A stretch of DNA of 64,000 nt from Paramyrothecium sp. XJ0827 (Eukaryota; Ascomycota; Sordariomycetes; Hypocreales; Stachybotryaceae). Where the stretch lies: assembly GCA_020881915.1 (NCBI GenBank), contig JAJFPB010000012.1, forward strand, positions 186,001 to 250,000, in the 5' to 3' direction. The number at the start of each line of letters is the position of its first letter. Position 1 is the first letter of the stretch. Of the stretch, positions 22,453 to 34,686 are shown in pieces. The notes below the pieces were generated by a model. The model was not told the origin of the DNA. It made no database searches and saw only the letters and a program-made list of their open reading frames with translations. Position numbers and translations under genes: made by a program.

Positions 22453-24149
22453 ATTATCAACCTCTTTGATTATCAGCGACAAGACAACGATTGATGCTCA
22501 CGTCACATCTTATACTTAATCGTCAGCGCAGTGACTAGCAAGTAAACTATTTGAGTTCCAGTCTCAGAGCATCCCACTGAACGTATAGCGAGTCAAGCAA
22601 CACTGCCGTCTCGACGCTTGAAGCATTGAAAGACAGCCTCAACGAACTTATTCTTCCCTGCTCGAAGCTTCTAGAGCAGGAATATAAACTTGTATCTCAT
22701 ATTCTGGTCTGCAACAGCGCTTCGTGCAGCACAAGAACCGCTCCGCCAATAAGCAATCAGCCAGGTTGATACGTAAGCCCGTTGACTTTCAAGGCTCACA
22801 GCAAGTCGTTGATCCCGCCCTTCACGGGAGTCCACTTTGCGTTTCTATTGGCGCTTCTCATAGCTGCGACCCAGACCGGGGTGGTGGTTTGAGCTCAACT
22901 GATTCTTGCTCACATCTAACGTGATCGTCAAGATGTTCACTGTGTCGCAATACGGCTCCAAAAGTAGATGAATGCGCTTGCTTGAACAAACGACCAATGA
23001 ACGTAGTTGAGATTCTTTGTTTCGTTGCCTACCCACATGGAAGTTGACTCGCTTTGAGATTTCCTTTCGCCAATTATATTTGCCCCCAGTAGGTTCGATA
23101 TTGCTCCGGCGGAAGAGGCATGCATGTATGAGGTGTGTACCCATAGAGATATGCCCGAAACCATTCGTCTCGTATAAGGATCCGCCAAATGTTCTTACCT
23201 GGGCTTTACTCGCACCATGTAAAGCCCTGGCCGTTGTGTGATCGCAAGATCTTGACATCGCGTTGAACGCACCAACCGATTACGCCGCCGGCGTATATGG
23301 TCACTCGATAAGTTCCCTCCACTTCCTGTGGGACGGCGAAACGCCTGAAGTTGTAAAGTCAGCCCAGTGGAGATGATGCTGATATAATGACGGGTAGTAG
23401 AGTTAACAAAGTATAAGGAGTAATGTAACTGGTTATTATCATGTTTTCCACCTAACAGAATGTACCCCTCGTCGATAAATTTTCTCATAGGGCGCCGAGA
23501 GGCAGCGACTTACCGTACTTCCTGAAAATATACAAAATATCTCAAGGGTAATGGCCGGACAGCTTTGACGGTTGATCAGGAGACAGTTTTTATTGGGGAA
23601 ACGCACTACGAGTAATCAGCGTAGAAAAATATGGAAAATGGCCGCTATTCTTGGACCTCGGACCAGGGAGTAGGGGGTAGAACGACTTATTGCATATAAC
23701 AAAATCCATCATGGAGACGGCCTTGAGCGTGAAGGAATCCCGGACCACGAGCTACTTACTATTACACTGTTGTCTCCGTCGTATGCTGTATACTAGAGCA
23801 ATAATGGCAGTGCCTCAGACGAATCGCTTGTCAAATCGGTTTATGTTTCCAATTAATGCTTTCAAGACTATGCATGCTTTGACACCCAGAACAAGCGCCT
23901 GGATGACCGGCGCGGCGGCCGTGGATGCCACTGAGTTGATGACATCACAGGTGATGCTGGCTCCCAAGGTATTGTCTTGTCCTGCTAGCCAGTCAATTTA
24001 GTTTCCTGCATTAAGTCAATCTTGAGCCACAATCTACTGACCGCCAGAATAAGCCACTGAAAATGGTGACTGAAATCAAGTAACGAGATGATACGCGAAC
24101 AAGCCAGGAAAAACTGAATTTAGCCGCATTGGAGAAGTGCATGGGTCAA
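22453..24149. other. Gene-poor stretch
   Basis: About 1.7 kb after the homeobox gene. A minus-strand stretch at about 23203-23345 has coding-like character with no stop, but no recognised domain or flanking exons, so it is not called. Confidence 0.45.
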
Positions 24150-24719
24150 ACGATTCGGTCCGGGCTTGCCGTCAGGAAGATCTTTTCCATTGCTAGATGC
24201 ATTTGCCAATGTAATGCATGGAGGCGCACAAGCTGAACTATGCTCCGCAGGAATCGGCATGGCCCTGAGAGTCTATGACGAATCATATGCTCGTCTTCAA
24301 AGCAATACCGGTCGAGATGAAATATGGCCGGAATCGGAACCTCGCGTACTTGATGCACTAAGTCCGGTCATGGTTCCCACAGATCGTTTTACACGAGAGG
24401 AAAGTGGCGCGTTTCTTTTGCCCGGCTTTGCAGGGAATGCAGGCTTGGCAATATACCCAAAGCACAGACTCTGTGATGCAACCTTCATTCTGCGGTAGAA
24501 CTGGCAATCTTGCATGTATAAGAATAGTCTACTTTGCCCTTATGACACGGCCTGGATGCTACGCTTTTGTTTTGCATCGTGTTCCAACCTTCTTGTACCA
24601 TTGCCTTGACTAAGTATATTGCGGGTACGAGCTCACACGCTCGCGCAGCCTCAGTCACTCAAGTCTTGACAATCAAAATTAAATATACACCCGCAAGCCT
24701 TAAGACTCTGTCATCCAAC
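24150..24719. repeat. Upstream block of duplicated unit, copy 1
   Basis: This segment is recognisably similar to 26040-26602, with shared blocks such as GAATCGGCATGG... against GAAATCGGCAAGG..., followed by GTCTATGACGAATCA, then GCAAGCCTT(A/G)AGACTC just before the start codon. The similarity covers both the promoter and the gene that follows, so the cysteine-rich genes arose by duplication of a segment of about 0.8 kb or more. Confidence 0.7.
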
Positions 24720-24956
24720 ATGAAATTCCCCCTTCCATTCGTCTTGGCTGTGGCTGTCGTCGCCACACCGGTACCCCAGGCAGACGATGCGTATAATGTG
24801 AGTAGGGTATCACACAAGAGTTTCTTTGCTAATCTGCCTTTGTAGACCTGCATGCACCAATGCTTCGTAAATAGGGGAGCCGGTTGTTTTGAAAATCGGC
24901 CGATATCTTGGGAATTATGCAGGTACTTGTGCAACCAGCAATGCACAACTCCCTAA
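24720..24956 (+). CDS. Small secreted six-cysteine protein, copy 1
   Basis: Two exons, 24720-24797 and 24846-24956, with a 48-nt intron (GTGAGT...TAG), encode 62 residues. The N terminus is a signal peptide (M-K-F-P-L-P-F-V-L-A-V-A-V-V-A) followed by T-P-V-P-Q-A-D-D. The mature part has six cysteines spaced C-x3-C-x7-C-x10-C-x3-C-x3-C, presumably three disulfides. The unspliced frame would give a Cys-free protein, and the paralogue at 26603 confirms the splice. Size, secretion and Cys content fit a fungal effector or antimicrobial-type peptide; I recognise no named family and assign no activity. A shorter reading without the intron is the main alternative. Confidence 0.82.
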
Positions 24957-26039
24957 TGCTGGTTGTTGCCGGGCGTACGTCTGAATGGCATGTTTTCGGA
25001 GAGTCCTGAATCACGTACTGCTAGATAGCTCTACCTGACAAGCAATCAATAGTAAGCCATCTTCCTGCATCATCATGTTCGCCTCAACAAGAGGCTTTCC
25101 GCATCCGGCCATGTCAGGCATGCATGTGCAAGCGAGAAGTAGACTCTTTGGCATTTGACCATCACCATGTCCACTTACAATGGATCAGTATTTGTAGGAC
25201 ACTCAATGGTCACATACACGAATTATTGCCTCAAGATCCAAATATCTTTCACTGTCATCTACAGGCTCCAACTGGAGAGCTAATACAAGGTAGGCCATTC
25301 TGCTAAATTAACTTAGCTTTTTCAGGCTTAATCATGAGGCGTATGAGGAATACGCTTTGATTTTGTCAAGCTCTTAGTTGGGACTCGAGCTGAGTGTAGG
25401 TAAAAGGACGATTGTCTCAATTCATATCATCACACCATGGAGCAGGAGTTGGACAGTACCGTGATACTATCAACGCTTCAGTAGCGGGCCGGCCGACGTA
25501 TTTTAGCAAACAAATCGGCAAGTGACAGTACTTGGTACAATCATACGGCCAAGATCAGGTGAAGGCATAGGTTAGCAAAATAGACGCATTAAAATTAGCA
25601 AAGTAAACTCTTTAATTACCTTGGATAGAAACTTCCGACAACAAAATGCTAGCAATAATCGACCGTGACTGCCCACAGCATCATATCTACGATTTCACTA
25701 TGCCGCCTGCCCAAGTACCATGCATCAAAAGTGCTCACACTCTGAGCGAATCTCTTTGAGGCCCCTCAAACTCACCCTTATGGCAAACATGTCAGCCAAT
25801 AGAGCTGGGTTCAGGCAGTGGTTGGGCTCATGACCGGCGCTCCTACGTCTTCTGTACATGGGAATTCACGAGAACTACTACCTTAGCGGCTGAGTGACGC
25901 AATGTACCAAGTCTTGCATCTGAATGATGCCAAAAAGGCAAACACTATTGAACTCATGCATAAGCCACTCACTGAGCGTATTCCTTGGATCAAGTATCCA
26001 AGATGCACGCAAACTCGCTTGGCACCACCAGACAAACAA
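24957..26039. other. Spacer between the two duplicated units
   Basis: About 1.1 kb with no supported gene. Short open frames only. Confidence 0.5.
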
Positions 26040-26602
26040 CCTAACCGTACTCGACGAGTCGCATGGCTTCCGTATGGAAAATCGTTTCCTTTGCGAGATC
26101 CATCCGCCAATATAACGCACTGAGGCGTACAGCTGAGCTGTGGCATGCAGAAATCGGCAAGGCGCGGAAAGTCTATGACGAATCACACCCCTGTCTTCAT
26201 TAGAACAGCGGCTACGACCAAGATGATTGGAATCGGGTCCTCGCGTTTCTGATGCACAAGATCCTGCCATGATTCCCCAGATCTTCATGCGTAACGGCAG
26301 ATTAGTATGTTCAAGCTTGCTTGACCTGCATTGACTCTGCAAGCTTGGCATGCGAGGGCAAAGCGCCGAGCTGCAAGCTCAGTTGTGAGCTCAGTCCTGC
26401 GGTAAATTTGATCCGGCCGCCTGTATAAGAAGGCTATGTGCAATCTGAAATGACACTGCTTGCTATCACATTTTCTTTTCACGTTCTGACTATACACTTG
26501 TCTCGATCAATCACGAAACCAATTACCTGGACGCTCTCGAGCCTTGAATCTTGACGTTTCAAGAACATAAGCACTTGCAAGCCTTGAGACTCTTACTCCA
26601 AC
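26040..26602. repeat. Upstream block of duplicated unit, copy 2
   Basis: Counterpart of 24150-24719: the same order of similar blocks, diverged by substitutions and small gaps, ending with GCAAGCCTTGAGACTC just before the start codon of the second cysteine-rich gene. Confidence 0.7.
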
Positions 26603-26834
26603 ATGAAGCTGTCCTTTGCATTCGTCTTTGCCGTAGCTGCCCTCGCTACGCCGGTCCCCCAGGCAGACGATCCTTTTAACGTGAGTATTTCCACCAGAGG
26701 CTTCTTTGCTGACACATTATTAGGCGTGCGTGAACCAATGTCTCCAAGCAAGCGGAAGCGGCTGCTTCCAGAATATGCCTATATCTTTCCTGACATGCAG
26801 GACGATTTGCCAGTGGCGATGCGAGACTCCCTAA
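26603..26834 (+). CDS. Small secreted six-cysteine protein, copy 2
   Basis: Two exons, 26603-26680 and 26724-26834, with a 43-nt intron (GTGAGT...TAG), encode 62 residues, exactly the length of copy 1. The intron sits after codon 26 in phase 0 in both. The signal peptide (M-K-L-S-F-A-F-V-F-A-V-A-A-L-A) and the T-P-V-P-Q-A-D-D junction are nearly the same as in copy 1. The six cysteines fall at identical positions, and G-x-G-C-F-x-N-x-P-I-S is conserved between them, while the loops differ strongly. Conserved cysteines with divergent loops suggest selection on a folded secreted peptide. The function is unknown. Reading through the intron gives a 79-residue frame without this pattern, which I reject. 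Confidence 0.82.
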
Positions 26835-29370
26835 TGGAGTAAATCCGATGCATGTGGCTTACTATGCTAGCATTTCTCTCGGATAGGATTATGGACACAT
26901 CATATAGCCCTACATTTCGAATCAACAATAGTGAGCAATTGCAAGCACCATGAACTTCATAAGTGAAACTTCTTTGCATAGAAATGGCTCGGCTATCACG
27001 AGTGCGAGCTGGTTTCTGGCCACCAGCATCTGCCACTATTACCGGATCAATGACGACATCAGAATAGAGAGTGAAATCATGAAGCATTGCTGCCCCCATG
27101 TCACATCAATTCCTTCACTCATCTAATATGATTATTCGTTCCACGCTTGTCAACCCTTCACCCGCTGGTTGCGCTGCTAAGCCTCCCACCGTCAGCGCCA
27201 ATACACGGCCACTATTTTCCCAGGGATCACTGCGCCATTTGCGAAGACTCTGCAACCCTTCTACCCATGTCATTCACGGAAATCCCAGTACCAAGCTTGT
27301 CCATCGGACCAAGCTCTGCTAAAGAATCAAAAATAAACCCGAGATGTATGCAATCTCAATGAGAGATGTAAGCTGACAATCGCTTTGTCACCTCTTTCTA
27401 CGGCTATCATTGCCAACAATCCTGAAATGTAGCTTGTACTTCGCCGTGCAGGCTCAATCCGTCCCTAAGACGAACAATTTGTTAGATAAACTGGTTCATG
27501 TCCAAGCAATATACCACCAGTTCATCCACTATCAAAGTACAGAGACGCCCCGGAACGATGGCAGCAAGCCGTCTTGAACGAACAATATTGAATGGGGCCA
27601 ATGCCAATTTAATCAATCCTACCAATAGCTGTGATTCTCTTCGGCATTCTCGGGCTGGGTACTCATCCGTTGGATAACAGATCAAATGCAGCTCAAAAAT
27701 TGCTCGTTGGTGACCCGCGCAGTCTACTTTTAAGCCTTGCTGAGGCTGGCTTAATTCATGATATCTGTCATTCTTCCAAAGTCTTGCCTGCCCCATTGAG
27801 CATTTAGTGAGGTGAGTTTCGTTGAGAACATCTCCGATCCCCGGCGATCATGGCCAGGCCCGCAACTTTTCTCTTCAAAATGACCCTTGAGCCAGTGGAA
27901 AGGTATAGTCATTCTTTGAAGTCTTCTTACGCGAGACAACGACGAAAAGCTACCAAACGTTTGCAACTGCTCGCTTGAGATGAGATACTTCTGCTACTAT
28001 ACAATTTCGTTCATCTCGCAGCTTGCGGGGTCCTGAACGGGTGGACGCACCTGGAACGCGTGGCGTCGGGCTGTTACAGCAATAGCAAACATTGCCGTTC
28101 ATGAAAGGTGAACTGAATGAGCACATCTATCTTGGCAGCTTAGTATCCTGTTGCGCCACTGCCATGCTTTTGAGCCACCCGTTCGTTCAATGCAGAGAAA
28201 CTACGCACATGATTGTTTTTCCAACTGTCCTACAGGATGTAAAACGAACATTTGAATTACTCTTTATTCTTATGGCAATCCAGCCCTCTTGCACCATTTT
28301 CACGTCATATTCTAAATTAGCTATTTCCCTAAGAGTTGCTGGTCACGGACTGCATTGCCGAGCGTTGCCGCCCGCTTGTAACATTTGACTTCCAGCATTC
28401 CCTTCTTTCTCGGACAGGTTGATGACACCAAGCCACGCACAGAGATGCAAGATCCCAAGTGAAAAGTATTAACGTAGACGGATTCGTCAAATAAGAGTCG
28501 TGCGAAATCTATTGGATCTTGTAAACCTGCAAGCACCAGCAACGAATTATGGAAGACAATCGAGGCCGTATATGATACTGTTGGAGAAACCAGCACATAC
28601 ATCCAGGAACCTGCCCTTGGATGTGGGCGGTGCTCAACTTATAAGCGACTCTGCAGTTTGGTTCTCCAGCGAAAAAGAGCTGAGGTCATTTCTCAGTTTG
28701 GTACTTTGTCGAAAGACGACCCACACAACGTCTCCCCGTGGATAATGTTTGCCTTCGGGATTATAATACTCGGTACACCAATACGAGAGATGAATCCTAC
28801 TTCACTCGACACGATATTCCGGGTATTCAAAGTAGCCGGCTGCCTTGGCATCTGTTTTCACAGCCTGGAACACGAAAATTTCGTATTTGCGGATGAAGAA
28901 TTCCGTAGGGCCAATTAGACCCGAAGGTTTTTTTTAGGATGTTTTTTTGCTTGTTACTCTTCCTATTGGCTGCCCAGCCCTTCTGACTCCACAGGCACAG
29001 ATCTCTTGGTCTCTAACCCGGCTCCTTCAGAGATTGAAGTGTACTTGTGTTGTAGACGAACAATTCGTGTTTGGCTCAGTGACTTCCAAGTGCATAGACC
29101 AAGCGTCAACCTCGTAAAAACCCTGAGATGGGGAAAACCCGCGTATACGTTGCTATTCCAAACGGTACGTGGGTGATGACTCACGACTTTACGCAGGCAC
29201 GGCCTGTGGCTATGTTGCTGCACTTAAGATTAGGCAGAAACCAATACCTTGGCGATATGATCCCGGCACATAAATAATCAACATAGCCTATCACACTCAG
29301 GGGTATTTAAATTATCACAAACCCCTGGAGCTAGGCCTTTTGGTTTGGTATCCCAAGCACACTCGTTATC
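26835..29370. other. Gene-poor stretch
   Basis: About 2.5 kb. A plus-strand frame at 28658-28918 looks coding-like (hydrophobic patch I-I-I-L-G-T-P) but has no clear start or family, and may be a relic. Nothing else supported. Confidence 0.45.
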
Positions 29371-30339
29371 ATGATGATCTCTTGGATCTCCGTCGCCCTG
29401 TTCCTGGGCTCAGTCGTTGCGGAACCAACAAAAGTCTCGGCCGCATCCAGTAGCACCACCTCCACAGCGCCGAGTTGTACAGCGTCCCTCATCACCAAGC
29501 TCTGCGAATATAAGTCGCCAGGCCCAGAATTCGCCGTTGCCAGTGAGGGCAAAGAGTACTGCGTGGAGTACTGCAACAAACATCAACCATGTAGCTTTTC
29601 CATCTTTCTCGCCGGCAACCCATACACTGGCACGGGCACCTGCTGGCTATTCCCGGGTGAAATCTTTGATGCGAGTATCGGCCACACCGACTGCGGCAAC
29701 CCCTCCCTATTTGTATTTGACAAGCCCATCTGCGCTGGCACGCCTACCGAACCTTCTGGCTGCGCGGCCACTGCCTCACCCTCGGCCATCGCATCGGTTT
29801 GCGGATATCCGCCGCCAGATGAAGACTGCTTCAATGATTGCTATGCGTCTTCAGGTGCATCGAGTTGCTTGAGTATATGTGCGAAGGCCGATTCCTGCAG
29901 CTATGCTGTCTTTAGAACCGGGGGCCCCAGCAACTCGCCATATGGATCGGGCACCTGTTGGGTCTATCCTAACGGTACATATGATGCTGGAGCGGCAGGC
30001 ACTTGCAGTGGTGCTCCTGAGCAGTACGTTTACGAAAACCCGTGTCCCAAGCCATCAACCTCCCTTTCGTCGACGAGCAGCAGCGAAAGTGCAACCGCCA
30101 CCGTCAGTTCAGCCACTCGAGGTGCAAACCCTATCGCGGATGCAGACACTGAAGGTTCAACCGCCACCATCAGTTCAGGAAGTCGAGGAGTAGCCCCTAC
30201 CGCGGATGCAGACATTGGAGGTTCAATTGCTGTTGCGAATGCTGCTGCTGATAAGGATAATTCGGCTCCTGCTGCAACCCTCTCGCTTTCCGCAACCTTA
30301 ACTATTAGCTTGACTATATTGGTGTGGACTCTTGTGTAA
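29371..30339 (+). CDS. GPI-anchored surface protein with two PAN/Apple-like Cys-rich repeats
   Basis: A single-exon frame of 322 residues. It has an N-terminal signal peptide (residues 1-18), a Ser/Thr-rich stretch, then two related Cys-rich modules (about 35-127 and 130-228). Each has a C-x3-C segment followed by C-S-(F/Y)-(S/A)-(I/V)-F and G-T-C-W-(L/V)-(F/Y)-P, resembling PAN/Apple-type domains that bind protein or carbohydrate. A Ser/Thr/Ala-rich stalk follows, containing a 22-residue tandem repeat, and the C terminus is a hydrophobic tail preceded by small residues, as for a GPI anchor. It is probably in the plasma membrane or cell wall. TATTTAAA about 65 bp upstream could be the core promoter. 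The domain name is an inference from Cys spacing. Confidence 0.82.
   Translation: MMISWISVALFLGSVVAEPTKVSAASSSTTSTAPSCTASLITKLCEYKSPGPEFAVASEGKEYCVEYCNKHQPCSFSIFLAGNPYTGTGTCWLFPGEIFDASIGHTDCGNPSLFVFDKPICAGTPTEPSGCAATASPSAIASVCGYPPPDEDCFNDCYASSGASSCLSICAKADSCSYAVFRTGGPSNSPYGSGTCWVYPNGTYDAGAAGTCSGAPEQYVYENPCPKPSTSLSSTSSSESATATVSSATRGANPIADADTEGSTATISSGSRGVAPTADADIGGSIAVANAAADKDNSAPAATLSLSATLTISLTILVWTLV
30092..30223 (+). repeat. 66-bp tandem repeat in the GPI-protein stalk
   Basis: Two copies with a period of 66 bp (30092-30157 and 30158-30223), each starting CAACCGCCACC and ending GG(A)GGTT-like. They keep the frame and encode two 22-residue units of the Ser/Thr/Ala stalk. Confidence 0.85.
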
Positions 30340-32226
30340 TCTTAATGTTCATCTATGCGGTTTCACTATTAATTAGTGTCAAATACTACTGGCAAACTGA
30401 GGCGCTGATTCTATAGCTCATGTAAACTTGGAAGTCTGTGCGTCAAACCATGAACGCAACCTTGATGACTCTTGAGTACCCCTACATGCCGTTGGTTTCA
30501 TAGGCGGTAAACGTCAACTTGACAAACAAAAGCCTCCGTTCCGTTGCGAGACGGAGCCCGCCATCAATCCGTAGCTAGATGTCTGAATATACTTCCCACT
30601 TTCCTTCATGATTCGTAACGTGGTAAGTGGTTTGGATGTTCGTGTTGCGACTCACATCTAACACGATAGATTTCTATAGAGATATCACAGGAAAATGCCA
30701 TGAGACGTGTCAAAGCTGCAACTGATCCTTTACCCTTTGACCTTTGACGTCTTTTCACCCCATTGCTTTAGAGCCAGACGGGCACACTCGTCGTTTCCAC
30801 CCGAGGCATGGTGGCGCCTGTCGTTGCTAATGAATGCTTGTCTTTAGCTAGTCGGTCCATGGCACCAAGACTATCCGTGTTGGGGCCAATGGGATTACCT
30901 ACCCTGTACCAAGAAGGTGCCGCTATAGGCGCGATGTTCCTAAAAAGTGGTGGTGCATGTCTACGGATTAGGAGAGCGCACCCATTTGAAAGGCTATCGG
31001 CCATCACAAGCCAAGGATGGATATGAAAAGAGGGTTGAAAACTCCGGTCGCGTCAAAGCGCTAGCTTTCAGGGCCTGAGATGTTCGACCTTGGTTCTTTT
31101 GACAATCGGTGAGCAGGGTCTACTTGCGCAATAAGAAGTCAGCAATATGCATTCCGATCTAACAGCCTTCCCCCGCCAACACCTCGAGAAAACGAAGACT
31201 CTGTCTAGGTTGAACTGCCAATTTTGCTAATTGACCATTGGTCATCTCAACTCCCGGAAGGGAATTCAATTCAGTCTCTCAAGTTTGCTTTTGTCTCCGC
31301 ATGCGGAGTTTATCGGGGAATTTTTCCGGGATCCAGCTCTCGTAGAGTTGCTTAGAAGTCTTGCTCCAACAAGCCTTTACAAATATCTACGAGCAACTTG
31401 TTCTACCAACTCTAGATCGAGTCGATTATCGGCCTCGAATATACATATCTCCAGTTTCCTACTGGAGAAATGGGTATTACTAGACTAGCCTTATACTGTA
31501 TTGTACCAGCTAAGTCGTATTCTCTCCATTGAGTTTTGTGAATGATGTCGCTGTCATGAGCGACTATTTTTGTGTCAGGGGCCCAACGCGGTAATAGCAT
31601 TAGAGACCTGTCAGTGAGCATAGTTTGTGGCTGTTCAGGTCTTTCATCTAGGAACCCGTGCAGCTTTAACACAACAAAATTGTGTCAAGTGCACGCCCGG
31701 CACCCACCTCTTGCCGGCACTTTACATCACTCCGGAAGGTGTCGGGCCGGGTGATCGGGGTGAGCGGACAGACGAGGTCGGCATTTGGGAGTATTTTGCC
31801 GTCCGACTTCTTGATCGAGGGTGGCAGGTCGCCGTGGAGCGTAGAGTTGCCAATGGTGCGAGTTGTCTTCGGCCCCGAACAAGCCGTGATGATATCTCAA
31901 CATGGTGCCGAACGTCGCGTCCTTGGTGTATTCGAAGTGTGGTTCGTATATCTCCAATCCTTGGGGCCTATTCGAACGCGATGAACATTCACTCGAACAC
32001 CCATTGCCTTCGCCTTGAGCCCTGGAGCCATAGCATGGGGCTTGTCGACCAGCATGTTTGGGCGGATTGCCACATTAGTACGTTCGAAATATGCTGCCGT
32101 ATTCTTCTTACCTAGTCCTTCTCTTACCTCTAAACCTCCTTGTCCCCATCCCCCCCTGACATGCTAGCGCTAGTGATACACGAGAGTAGAGTATCCTAGA
32201 CAGGAATGCCTTCCTAATTCTCCATC
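30340..32226. other. Gene-poor stretch
   Basis: About 1.9 kb. Overlapping open frames on both strands at 31600-32110 reflect composition rather than a gene I can identify. Nothing supported. Confidence 0.45.
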
Positions 32227-33948
32227 TTAAGCACTGCCGGGGCTGGTGCGGCGCTTCTTTGGTTGCTGAGTCTCAACCTCGATCACCTCCTCTATGGCCT
32301 CGTCCGACTCAGGGACGGCGCGCATCTGCTCGACTATGGCGGCGGCCTCGGCGGCATACTTGCACCTTAGACGGATGGCCTTGCCATAGCGCCAGAATAG
32401 GTAGGGAAAGGGCAAACAGGCGAGGGCGAGGAAGGCGGGGATAGAGGAAGCCCAATGAATACCGAGGTTGTCGTACATCTGGGTGGCGAATAGAGGAAAG
32501 GCGGCGCCAAAAACCGAACGGAGGACGCTATTAGCGGCTAGGGCTGAGGCTGCGTAGATAACGTACGAGTCGATGAGGTAGTTGAGCAGGCCGAGGAAAA
32601 CGAGGACGAGTCCGGCGCCGAAGACGCCAGAGGCAATAATAGAGACGCTCCAGTGAATCTCGGGGCCGTTGGTCCAGGCAAAGGAGAAGAGGCCTATAGG
32701 AAGGAGGATGGAGCCAATAATGCCAGGGGGGAGGCGGGCCTCGGGTTGAGCGGCGCCACCGGCGGCCTTGACGGCGGTAGCATAACGTTTGTTGTCGTAC
32801 AAGCAGTAGCTAACAGCAAAAGACATGCCGACTGCGATACCACTGAAGGCAAGGCCACCAACACCAGGAGTCCAGCCGCGGCGGGACTGGTAGACAATGG
32901 GGAAAGCTGCGAACAGCATATAAAGTGTGCCGTAGATGAGAGCCATATAGATCGAGGTCAAGGTAACGATAGGCTCACGGAAGAGGAGGACCCACGGGCG
33001 TTTGAGGGCAGTCCATTGCTCGACTTTGGCGAGGTCGTACTTGGACAGGTAAGAATTATCTTTCTGGCGAGCGAGCTCAGCGGCGCGCTGACGAAGGAGG
33101 TAGGGCGCGTAAGTCTCGGGGCAGACAAAGAGGGAGACGGTGAGGATGATGCCGGTGAAAATAGCCATGATGCCCTGAACCCAGCGCCGGCCAGAGGTTT
33201 GGCCAAGAAAGCCACCTGCAATGGGACCTGCACAATGTTATTCATTACTGTTGCGATATGGGGTTGCGTGGGGCAAGATACCGATAGTTGGGCCTAGGAA
33301 GGGAGCAGCCGCGAACAGGGCAGAGGCTATGCCACGCTCAGAGGCGCTGAACATGTTGGCAATAACACCACCGGCGTTGGTCAAGGGCGAAGAGCCAAAG
33401 GCGCCAGAGAGAAACCGCAGATTCATAAGCGTCTCGATGTTGTGGGAGCCAGCAGCGCCAGCATTAAAGATGGTCAGAGCAAAGAAGGTAATAATGAACA
33501 AACGCTGGCGCCCGAAGATCTCTGACAGGGGACCCCAGAGCAGGGGACCGATGGCGAAGCCCAGGACGTATAGTGACACGCCAAGAATTGCGACGTTCTG
33601 AGAGATGCCAAAGGTGGTAGTGATGTCGCGAATGCCACCCGAGTACGCGGAGCTTGCAAAGGTGACGGCCAATGTCGCCAGGGCATTAATTAGCGTGATC
33701 GACCACTTTAGGGTCTGGCTAAAGGTCTTAGGATTGCGGGCATCTGCGGGGAGGAAGTCGATGAGGTAGGGTGACTCGGGTGTGCCGTGGCCGGGGTATT
33801 GGAAATTCAGAACTTCAGGGGTGATACCGGCCTGATCGTAGAGGGGTTTAAAGTGACTCTCCTTGGTCCTCGTAGGCTGGGCGACTACATCGACCGCCGG
33901 TTGTGTTGGCGTGTTGGGCGAGAATAAAAAGTCTTGTATGGCCACCAT
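32227..33948 (-). CDS. MFS multidrug/polyamine-type transporter (DHA1 family)
   Basis: The exons 33948-33282 and 33227-32227 join across a 54-nt intron to 555 residues. After a soluble N terminus of about 95 residues come twelve predicted membrane segments. The loop between segments 2 and 3 reads W-G-P-L-S-E-I-F-G-R-Q-R, the major facilitator signature, and a PET motif (V-C-P-E-T-Y-A-P) ends the first half, as in the fungal DHA1 drug:H+ antiporters of the FLU1/TPO type. It should act in the plasma membrane as a proton-coupled exporter. The C-terminal tail is charged (P-K-K-R-R). It is transcribed away from the four-helix membrane protein at 34760, with 811 bp between them. Substrate unknown; export of a cluster metabolite is possible. 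Confidence 0.92.
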
Positions 33949-34611
33949 TATGTCATGTTAAACAGTGGTCATTCACCGTAATGATGCTGTTGTCTGGCCA
34001 GGATTGTTACGCGACAGACAGAAGGTCCGACCCGATCTAATGAACATGAAAGCCAGGAATGGAAGACGGACAACGGTGGTTGTGGGATGGATATCCGAGA
34101 CATCGAGATCGAATCCAGTCGTTGGGGAACCACACATCTATGTAACAATTTTGCGGATGCAGGTTTCTAATGCGGACTCGATCTTGTCAGGAACCCCCAC
34201 ATCGTGTTCTTGGTGCTGTGTCTCGGATTAGGCAGCCAACGGATACAATGAGCTACTAACTCCGGAGCGAGGCCGTGCTCAACATGTCGATGGGTCATGT
34301 CCAGATTGACGCTAACATGGTGGCGTAAATGCCCGTTATGTTGGAATTGAGGACTCATTCGAGAAACAGAGTACCGATTGGTTGCTCCATGACTGAGCGG
34401 GGTATCTCCCAGTGACATGGGCCAATCACTTCCTATAAGCGTCAAAAGCGAGATTAACCTCATGTTATGGTCCTGGATTTAAGCTTATGAAGACGTTGTA
34501 TACTTCGGAATTAGGGATATTGGAGACCCCGTGCGGGTCTGTCCTCCAGTCCCGGACAGTCCGTGAAGTTGTCTTCTGAAAGCTTTCTCCTCATAACAAA
34601 TCCGTCTTGGA
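33949..34611. other. Shared upstream region of the divergent MFS and four-helix protein genes
   Basis: No gene seen. The two flanking genes are transcribed away from each other, so this interval, with the TATA element at 34612, holds both promoters. No specific operator could be recognised. Confidence 0.5.
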
Positions 34612-34619
34612 TATATAAA
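34612..34619 (+). promoter_or_regulatory. TATA box of the four-helix membrane protein gene
   Basis: TATATAAA about 140 bp upstream of the ATG at 34760, with a pyrimidine-rich stretch (CATCTTCTTCTCCCC) just downstream, typical of fungal start-site regions. Confidence 0.5.
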
Positions 34620-34686
34620 AGCACCCGGGTCCATCTTCTTCTCCCCTGTGGCCAGCTCACTCCCAAGGCAACCCAACCTCATCTGG

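Noticed and set aside
23203..23345. Stop-free minus-strand stretch with plausible beta-strand residues.
   Set aside because: Too short, no flanking exons found and no family recognised.
28658..28918. Coding-like frame with a hydrophobic I-I-I-L-G-T-P patch.
   Set aside because: No start, splice or family support; at most a relic.
31600..32110. Overlapping open frames on both strands.
   Set aside because: No motif in any frame; consistent with base composition.
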